Source: an uncultured Flavobacteriales bacterium (GTDB lineage: Bacteria; Bacteroidota; Bacteroidia; Flavobacteriales_D; Sanyastnellaceae). Taken from it: 7,500 nt of DNA. Each line of letters opens with the position of its first letter. Position 1 is the first letter of the stretch. The DNA lies in assembly GCA_937996585.1 (NCBI GenBank), contig CALKUW010000273.1, forward strand, positions 1 through 7,500. The letters are read 5' to 3'. The translations under genes and the position numbers were made by a program. Under the pieces are notes generated by a model, which worked only from the letters and a program-made list of their open reading frames with translations, was not told the DNA's origin and ran no database searches. Of this stretch, positions 6,970 to 7,500 are shown piece after piece.

Positions 6970-7428
6970 ATGTTCAACAGGCATTCCAGGACCATGGCAA
7001 GACAACGCACCAACGACGTTTCGTTCGAGCAGGGCATCAACCGCATCGTGGAGGGTACCCACATGGAGGGCAGCATCCGCAGTGAGGGCAGTATCCGGAT
7101 TGACGGGTCCTTTAAGGGCGACATCCATACCGCTGGCCGCCTTGTCATTGGCGCTACAGGGCGCGTGGAAGGCCGTGTGGACTGTATGGACTGCGAGTCC
7201 GAGGGCCTTGTCCTTGGTCACCTGCGCGTGGCAGGTCTGCTCAGCCTGAAGGCCTCCAGCCGTGTGGACGGTGAGATCCAGTATGGCCGCATGGCCGTCG
7301 AGGCCGGCGCCCAAATCGTGGGAACCTGTCGCCTGGACGCGGAGCCTGAAATGCAGGTAGCGTCTTCCGACGAGGAAACCCCGAACGTGGGCCATGCCGA
7401 ACAGACGCCCCTCCAGCAATCGGCCTGA
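6970..7428 (+). CDS. Bactofilin (polymer-forming cytoskeletal protein)
   Basis: This 152-residue protein is a bactofilin, a family that forms nucleotide-independent filaments at the inner face of the membrane and often localises cell-wall enzymes or supports shape. The central domain (about 24-121) is a chain of short beta strands with regular glycines, as expected for the right-handed beta-helix: EGSIRSEGSIRIDGSFKGDI (33-52), then LVIGATGRVEGRV and LSLKASSRVDGEI rungs. The flanks are disordered and polar: about 23 residues before the domain and about 30 Glu/Gln/Ser-rich residues after it. There is no membrane segment. The ATG at 6970 is 3 bp after the porW stop; the MF opening fits flavobacterial bactofilins, while the ATG at 6994 would remove eight residues. 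Tight spacing implies co-transcription and probably coupled translation with porW. C72 and C75 form a CxxC pair of unknown meaning. Confidence 0.93.
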   Translation: MFNRHSRTMARQRTNDVSFEQGINRIVEGTHMEGSIRSEGSIRIDGSFKGDIHTAGRLVIGATGRVEGRVDCMDCESEGLVLGHLRVAGLLSLKASSRVDGEIQYGRMAVEAGAQIVGTCRLDAEPEMQVASSDEETPNVGHAEQTPLQQSA

Positions 7429-7500
7429 CGGCGCCAACAGCGCCATGCGGCACATGGGCATGGCCAGCACCCTGGCCGCCGGAATTGGTGGTGGAACCTG
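7394..7500 (+). CDS. AtpZ/AtpI-family protein, N-terminal fragment
   Basis: Only the first 35 residues lie in the window. The frame opens at ATG 7394, inside the last codons of the bactofilin gene (35-nt overlap), and runs to the window end. After a polar, Arg/Asn/Ser-rich start it enters a run MGMASTLAAGIGGGT that resembles the beginning of the first membrane helix of AtpZ/AtpI-type proteins, small inner-membrane accessories of the F1Fo ATP synthase. In flavobacterial genomes this family commonly lies between a bactofilin gene and atpB, which supports the call. The start could instead be the in-frame ATG at 7445, 7454 or 7460, which would leave a 16 to 31 nt gap after the bactofilin stop. 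With so little sequence the identification rests mainly on gene order. Confidence 0.55.
   Translation, partial: MPNRRPSSNRPDGANSAMRHMGMASTLAAGIGGGT

Noticed and set aside
6478..7470. 330-codon open frame on the minus strand across the porW end, bactofilin and AtpZ-like start
   Set aside because: It spans three coding regions in antisense and shows no domain or promoter; a compositional shadow.

Overview
The window looks like an ordinary chromosomal segment of a G+C-rich member of the Bacteroidota, probably Flavobacteriales-like. Three things support this. It encodes a PorW/SprE-type lipoprotein of the type IX secretion system, which occurs only in this phylum. A bactofilin gene and the start of what looks like an AtpZ/AtpI gene follow it, an order I know from flavobacterial genomes. 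Two upstream regions carry the Bacteroidota -7 promoter box TAnnTTTG (here TATCTTTG), and the start codons lack clear Shine-Dalgarno sequences. The placement below phylum level is an inference.

Layout. Positions 1-2041 hold a two-component pair on the plus strand: the 3' part of a PAS/HisKA_2 sensor histidine kinase gene (its 5' end lies outside the window) and a REC-LytTR response regulator. A strong bidirectional terminator at 2062-2090 separates the regulator from a tRNA-Asn(GTT) gene on the minus strand, whose own promoter can be read at 2198-2228. A PfkB-family sugar or nucleoside kinase (2281-3249, plus) follows. It meets an M23 (LytM-type) membrane-anchored peptidase gene (3250-4137, minus) tail to tail with no spacer. 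A divergent intergenic region of about 150 bp then leads into porW (4288-6966), the bactofilin gene (6970-7428) and the truncated AtpZ-like gene (7394 to the window end), all on the plus strand and tightly packed.

How the genes may work together. The kinase and regulator are very likely a phosphorelay that ends in LytTR-controlled transcription; the input is unknown. The right half is about the cell envelope: PorW supports secretion and gliding through the T9SS, the M23 enzyme probably cuts peptidoglycan cross-links, bactofilin polymers can localise wall enzymes in other bacteria, and AtpZ-like proteins accompany the F1Fo ATP synthase operon, which probably continues past the window. A functional link between porW, the M23 gene and the bactofilin is suggested only by position. 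I see no mobile element, phage gene, CRISPR array, toxin-antitoxin pair or clearly novel system. The most interesting signals are small: compact promoters, convergent gene ends sharing a hairpin, and the envelope gene neighbourhood.
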